DNA of 17,504 bases, taken from NCBI GenBank assembly GCA_021738105.1, contig JAIPCS010000048.1, forward strand, positions 1 through 17,504, written 5' to 3'. The DNA is from Sulfuritalea sp. GTDB taxonomy: Bacteria > Pseudomonadota > Gammaproteobacteria > Burkholderiales > Rhodocyclaceae. Positions within the stretch are counted from its first letter, which is position 1. Every line of letters starts with the position of its first letter. Below the pieces are notes generated by a model. The model did no database searches and had not been told where the DNA came from. It saw only the letters and a list, made by a program, of their open reading frames with translations. Positions 14,808-17,504 of the stretch are shown one piece after another. The translations under genes were made by a program, and so were the position numbers.

Positions 14808-15617
14808 TTAGCGTTTCAGGGCCGGGCCTTTGTACAACTCACCCTCTCCGGTAACAGCAAGGTAGGTAATGAGCGCGTTGACCGACTCGGACATGTAACC
14901 AGGCTCCGGGAAACGCTGCTGGCGATAGCAGTCGTTGATGCGCCACTGCATTGAATGCAGGCGGCTGGTTGAAACACGGTAGGCCGGCCAAGCGGCGTGG
15001 GAAGCTTTGGTGTCTCTGGCCGAGGTCAGGTTGGGAAGGCCTTGCAGTCGAATCCTCTTGTCATCCTGGCCATGGCATGTCGCGCAAGAAAAATCGTAAG
15101 GGCCGGCTCTGACAAAGAACAGCGCTTTCCCAAGTTCATAGGCTTCCTTTTCCTTCGGATGGCTATTGGGTGGAGATATCTTCATCCCTTTCGAGGCGGT
15201 GATCACATAAGCGAGAAGATCCTCGATATGGGAGGGCTTGTCGGCGCTACCAAAAGGTTTCTTGCGAACATCTGCCGCGCTGAAGCCCTGGATTTTCTCC
15301 CGGCACCAGTTGATCCGAGATTCGATGTCCATTACTTGACCGGCATCCGCAAAAAAGCGCGGCGTTTGGGCGTACGCACCTTTGATCACTCCAGGGCCAA
15401 GACCGAGATCACATTTTTCCAAGGATACTTTATTGGGTCCGTCGGCCTTTTTCCAAAGAATTGCACCACGGGCTTCATAGAGTTCGGCCGGGTTGTCATC
15501 CCCGAGCATTTCTCGGTACTGCTCAATGCCCGCAATGGAAGGATCCTTGTCCTGGGCCAGAGCCGTTCCTGTCCAGGCGACGGTCAGCGCTGTGATTACT
15601 ACAATGCGATATTTCAT
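14808..15617 (-). CDS. soxA: SoxA, L-cysteine S-thiosulfotransferase cytochrome subunit
   Basis: A 269-residue periplasmic cytochrome, the catalytic subunit of SoxAX. A signal peptide runs to about residue 22 (TALA-QDK). One haem motif, CATCH, is at 178-182 in the C-terminal domain. The expected active-site Cys that ligates the haem and carries sulfur is Cys230 (INDCYRQQRFPEPGY). In the N-terminal domain the region CDLGLGPGVIKGAYAQ keeps a single Cys69 and pairs with Cys105, where dihaem SoxA has CxxCH. This is therefore the monohaem type, with a disulfide replacing the first haem. I chose 15617 for its GGAGGAG Shine-Dalgarno and leader. The open frame to 15668 adds 17 non-signal-like residues. 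It follows soxZ by 65 bp. Confidence 0.95.
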   Translation of the reverse strand: MKYRIVVITALTVAWTGTALAQDKDPSIAGIEQYREMLGDDNPAELYEARGAILWKKADGPNKVSLEKCDLGLGPGVIKGAYAQTPRFFADAGQVMDIESRINWCREKIQGFSAADVRKKPFGSADKPSHIEDLLAYVITASKGMKISPPNSHPKEKEAYELGKALFFVRAGPYDFSCATCHGQDDKRIRLQGLPNLTSARDTKASHAAWPAYRVSTSRLHSMQWRINDCYRQQRFPEPGYMSESVNALITYLAVTGEGELYKGPALKR

Positions 15618-15682
15618 TTTTTCTCCTCCAGGGTACGTGTCGCCGGTCTTGTACGCCGGCCTGTGCAAACAAACGGATTGAT

Positions 15683-15994
15683 TTAAGCAATCACGGCTTC
15701 GTCTGTTCTTTTATCGCCCTTGTTGTCGATCCAGCTAATGACAACCTTATCGCCAGTCTTGGCTCCTTTCATCTTGAAACCGAACACTGGATTGCGTGAC
15801 ACTGACGTGCCAATTTGACCATCTACGATTTTCTTACCTGCCACTTCGACGGTCAAAGATTGAATGAAAAGAGGCGGAATAGGCTTGCCAGCCGCATCTT
15901 TACGCTGACCAGTTTCCATTGGGTGGCCCATCAGGACTCTAATTTCCGCAATGTCACCCTTCATCTTTGCACGAATTTTCATCGGATCTGCCAT
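15683..15994 (-). CDS. soxZ: SoxZ, sulfur-carrier complex subunit
   Basis: A 103-residue beta-sandwich protein without a signal peptide. It partners SoxY, and the SoxYZ heterodimer is carried to the periplasm on SoxY's Tat signal. It shows the family pattern KIRAK near the N-terminus, VLMGHPMETGQRKDAAGKPIP (about 20-40), FIQSLTVEVAGKK and SVSRNPVFGFKMKGAKTGD. The length matches the family. The ATG at 15994 has GGAAAA upstream; the open frame to 16096 overlaps soxY and is not needed. It sits between soxY (28-bp gap) and soxA. Confidence 0.95.
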   Translation of the reverse strand: MADPMKIRAKMKGDIAEIRVLMGHPMETGQRKDAAGKPIPPLFIQSLTVEVAGKKIVDGQIGTSVSRNPVFGFKMKGAKTGDKVVISWIDNKGDKRTDEAVIA

Positions 15995-16022
15995 GGTGTT
16001 TTCCTTTTCTCTGATGATCTGA

Positions 16023-16499
16023 TTAGCCGCCGCAGCCGCCAACGGTAACCTTGACTTCTTTTTGCGCCATATAGGATTTTCCGTCCGCTTTCGCAACAGC
16101 CTTGATCAGGGATGTCTGCCCCAATTTAAGGCGAGCGGAAACTTCCGGCAGTGCGCCATTGGAAAAGTCAAATTGCGCAGACAGAGGGAAAGGATTCTTC
16201 TCTACCAGTATCGCGATTGAGGTGGTATTGGGGATATTGCTGACGACTTCCACAGGCACGACAGCACCGTTTTCAGCGATGTCGGGCACCTTGAGCAACA
16301 AGTCTTTGCTCTCGTCTGTGGTCGCGGCACCAATGCCCTTTAGTGCTCCAGCAGAATCTCGGGCTTCAAAAGCTCCTTTGTTCCACTCGGCGGCGAAAGC
16401 CGCAGTAGGTTTGAGCACCCCCGCGGCGATAAGTGCCGAAAGCGCTCCCAAGCTTCCAGCACCGCGAAGCACTGTTCTTCGTGTCACGTTTATTTCCAT
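16023..16499 (-). CDS. soxY: SoxY, sulfur-carrier protein with C-terminal GGCGG
   Basis: A 158-residue periplasmic carrier to which thiosulfate sulfur is covalently attached. It has a Tat signal (TRRTVLRG at 6-13, then a hydrophobic segment to about 36, AAFA). The swinging arm at the very C-terminus, VTVGGCGG, places the carrier Cys at 156. The upstream part matches SoxY: AENGAVVPVEV, NPFPLSAQF and QTSLIKAVAKADGK. The ATG at 16499 follows a strong GGAGGT nine bases upstream. It is the first gene of the sox cluster, with a promoter candidate 60 to 90 bp upstream. Confidence 0.96.
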   Translation of the reverse strand: MEINVTRRTVLRGAGSLGALSALIAAGVLKPTAAFAAEWNKGAFEARDSAGALKGIGAATTDESKDLLLKVPDIAENGAVVPVEVVSNIPNTTSIAILVEKNPFPLSAQFDFSNGALPEVSARLKLGQTSLIKAVAKADGKSYMAQKEVKVTVGGCGG

Positions 16500-16560
16500 G
16501 CTTGATTTACCTCCGTATCATTATTTTAGATCTATACTAATCCGCGAACAAACCTAACAC

Positions 16561-16589
16561 TTTATGGATCAAAAATAAAGTCTTGTCGA
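16561..16589 (-). promoter_or_regulatory. Candidate sox promoter
   Basis: On the minus strand TCGACA (16589-16584, five of six matches to TTGACA) is separated by 17 bp from CATAAA (16566-16561, four of six to TATAAT). Transcription would begin near 16554, giving a 5' leader of about 55 bases before soxY. The -10 is weak, in keeping with a promoter that needs an activator. A repeated motif overlaps and precedes the -35. Confidence 0.4.
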
Positions 16590-16611
16590 TCCAACGAGAG
16601 GCAAAGTCTTG
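16577..16611 (-). promoter_or_regulatory. Direct repeat overlapping the sox -35 region
   Basis: The 9-mer CAAGACTTT (minus strand) occurs twice, at 16611-16603 and 16585-16577, 26 bp apart. The proximal copy overlaps the candidate -35 box and the distal copy lies just upstream. Exact repeats in this position are typical of activator sites. No regulator gene is in the window to pair with it. Confidence 0.4.
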
Positions 16612-16612
16612 C

Positions 16613-17183
16613 ATACAATGCGCTTGGGGTAAATGGGAAAAATCTATTTGAGAAATCACTCAAACAATGGAATAAACCATTGCCGGGTTTCGTCATCCTT
16701 ATGTCGCAGCGCAGCAGTCGAAGCCGTTCCCTTGGTTGTCGGATTGATGCGGGAGGGGGGCGGTCTGAATGCAGTTCGCCACGTTTTTCATGGATCGATT
16801 TGGCAGGCGTCATTTGAGCAGATTGCTTGCTCGGCTCCGGGAGAGCTATTTTGAGGCAGCGGCCGAGTTCTCATTGCTTTCAATCTTGCGCAGGCCCCGG
16901 GTATCCTGACTGCGTCCGAACCATTTCGCAGAAGATTGCCAAGCCAGCGGGCTCGGTTTGATTCCGATGCCAAAATTTGGTGCTCCGCACCATCGGGAGG
17001 CGTGTCAACAGTCGCAAATTGGTTTTTAGTTTTGAAATCCGACAATTCGTCATTAATCTTGTTTGTCTTGAGCACGATGAATTTGTATTTTCCAAGTGGG
17101 CAGCAAGTATGTCTTCCCACGTGTTAACAACCGTTGCGGCAATGACTGAAGTGTTCAACAGAAACAGTTTCATACACAGAACA
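16613..17183. other. Noncoding or decayed stretch before the tRNA
   Basis: I accept no gene here. On the minus strand an ATG at 17173 opens a leader-like stretch (MKLFLLNTSVIAATVV). From about 17100 down, a different minus frame looks more protein-like (KYKFIVLKTNKINDELSDFK), so a small frameshifted gene is possible but unproven. On the plus strand, 16633-16854 is open and includes VEAVPLVVGLMREGGG, with no recognisable domain or good start. Base composition is uneven, as in old or decayed sequence. Confidence 0.3.
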
Positions 17184-17212
17184 TTGTGGGACGAGTCAGT
17201 TTGTCGGATAAT
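17184..17212 (+). promoter_or_regulatory. Promoter of the tRNA-Leu gene
   Basis: TTGTGG (17184-17189) and GATAAT (17207-17212) are separated by exactly 17 bp. The -10 is followed by GCGCGCC, a GC-rich discriminator as found at stable-RNA promoters under ppGpp control. Transcription would start near 17219, giving a leader of about 37 bases before the mature 5' end. Confidence 0.65.
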
Positions 17213-17255
17213 GCGCGCCTCGCAGATAGGGAATTGAGGTTCTGCGACATCCCGG

Positions 17256-17340
17256 GCCGGGGTGACGGAATCGGTAGACGTAGCGGTCTCAAACACCGCC
17301 GCCGCAAGGCGTGGGGATTCGACTTCCCCCCCCGGCACCA
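17256..17340 (+). tRNA. leuX: tRNA-Leu (anticodon CAA)
   Basis: A class II tRNA with encoded CCA (17338-17340). The acceptor stem GCCGGGG (17256-17262) pairs with CCCCGGC (17330-17336). The anticodon stem GCGGT/ACCGC encloses the loop CTCAAAC with anticodon CAA at 17290-17292, which reads UUG. A long variable arm (CGCC, GCAA, GGCG) and a T-arm GGGGA/TCCCC with loop TTCGACT complete the fold. The long variable arm and CAA anticodon together identify leucine. The symbol follows E. coli usage. It is the only accepted plus-strand gene in the window. Confidence 0.95.
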
Positions 17341-17383
17341 ACAGCGTTATTTTTGCCGCGTAGCTTGTGCTGATAGAGCTGAC

Positions 17384-17405
17384 GGTATTGGAAAGGCGCA
17401 ATACC
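17384..17405 (+). terminator. Weak hairpin downstream of tRNA-Leu
   Basis: GGTATTG (17384-17390) and CAATACC (17399-17405) form a perfect 7-bp stem with an 8-base loop, 44 bp after the tRNA. The sequence that follows (TACTTG) is not a real T-run, so termination would be inefficient. It is listed as the only candidate for the end of the tRNA transcript. Confidence 0.3.
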
Positions 17406-17504
17406 TACTTGCCCTGGAACTCGAATGTTCGGGTTTCTGTACCGGAAAGTGCTGTTGGGGACGATGGGCGGGATTGAGGATTAAACTGAGGCATATGGGC
17501 ACCT

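Noticed and set aside
16633..16854. Plus-strand 73-codon frame
   Set aside because: It has no ribosome-binding site and no recognised family. Kept only as a note in the noncoding stretch.
16880..17401. Minus-strand open frame of 173 codons
   Set aside because: It runs straight through the tRNA-Leu gene and its promoter, so at least its first third cannot be coding.
17495..17504. Possible start of a plus-strand gene at the right edge (ATG after GAGG)
   Set aside because: Only three codons are visible and the spacing to the purine-rich box is short, so it cannot be supported.
1..17504. CRISPR array or prophage
   Set aside because: I saw no regularly spaced repeat arrays, phage structural genes or integrase anywhere in the window.

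Overview
The window reads as chromosomal DNA from a sulfur-oxidising betaproteobacterium (Nitrosomonadales/Burkholderiales-like). This is inferred from the thiosulfate-oxidation genes, the moderate-to-high GC, and protein families typical of that group. It is not a taxonomic proof. Every protein gene I accept lies on the minus strand, so transcription runs from right to left. The one accepted plus-strand gene is a tRNA-Leu at the right end.

Reading in the direction of transcription, the right part (16.5 to 12.35 kb) is a sox cluster in the order soxY, soxZ, soxA, soxX, soxB. It encodes the periplasmic carrier SoxYZ, the c-type cytochrome SoxAX that attaches thiosulfate to the carrier, and the hydrolase SoxB that releases sulfate. 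No soxCD is present here. A promoter candidate with a repeated 9-bp motif precedes soxY. A well-formed intrinsic terminator sits between soxX and soxB.

The middle (12.28 to 8.49 kb) is a tightly overlapped three-gene unit just downstream of soxB. It encodes a transporter-like membrane protein (ATP/ADP-translocase/MFS type) carrying a long HEAT-repeat tail, a free-standing cyclic-nucleotide-binding-fold protein, and a secreted protein with an FN3-like C-terminus. I think it is the least-described system in the window. Next (8.42 to 4.91 kb) come a MacA-like adaptor with an unusual Spy/CpxP-like insertion, its ATPase and its MacB/FtsX-type permease. No outer-membrane channel gene is present.

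The left part (4.84 to 0.24 kb) holds a CYTH-CHAD protein followed by a SixA-type phosphatase, which suggests polyphosphate or phosphohistidine metabolism. After these come a MarR-family regulator, a small lipoprotein, an arylformamidase-like alpha/beta hydrolase, and the wreck of an AsmA-like gene that keeps its two ends but has lost its middle. The first 236 bases hold no gene but contain short repeats that could be an old mobile-element end. The 16.6-17.2 kb stretch before the tRNA holds no convincing gene.
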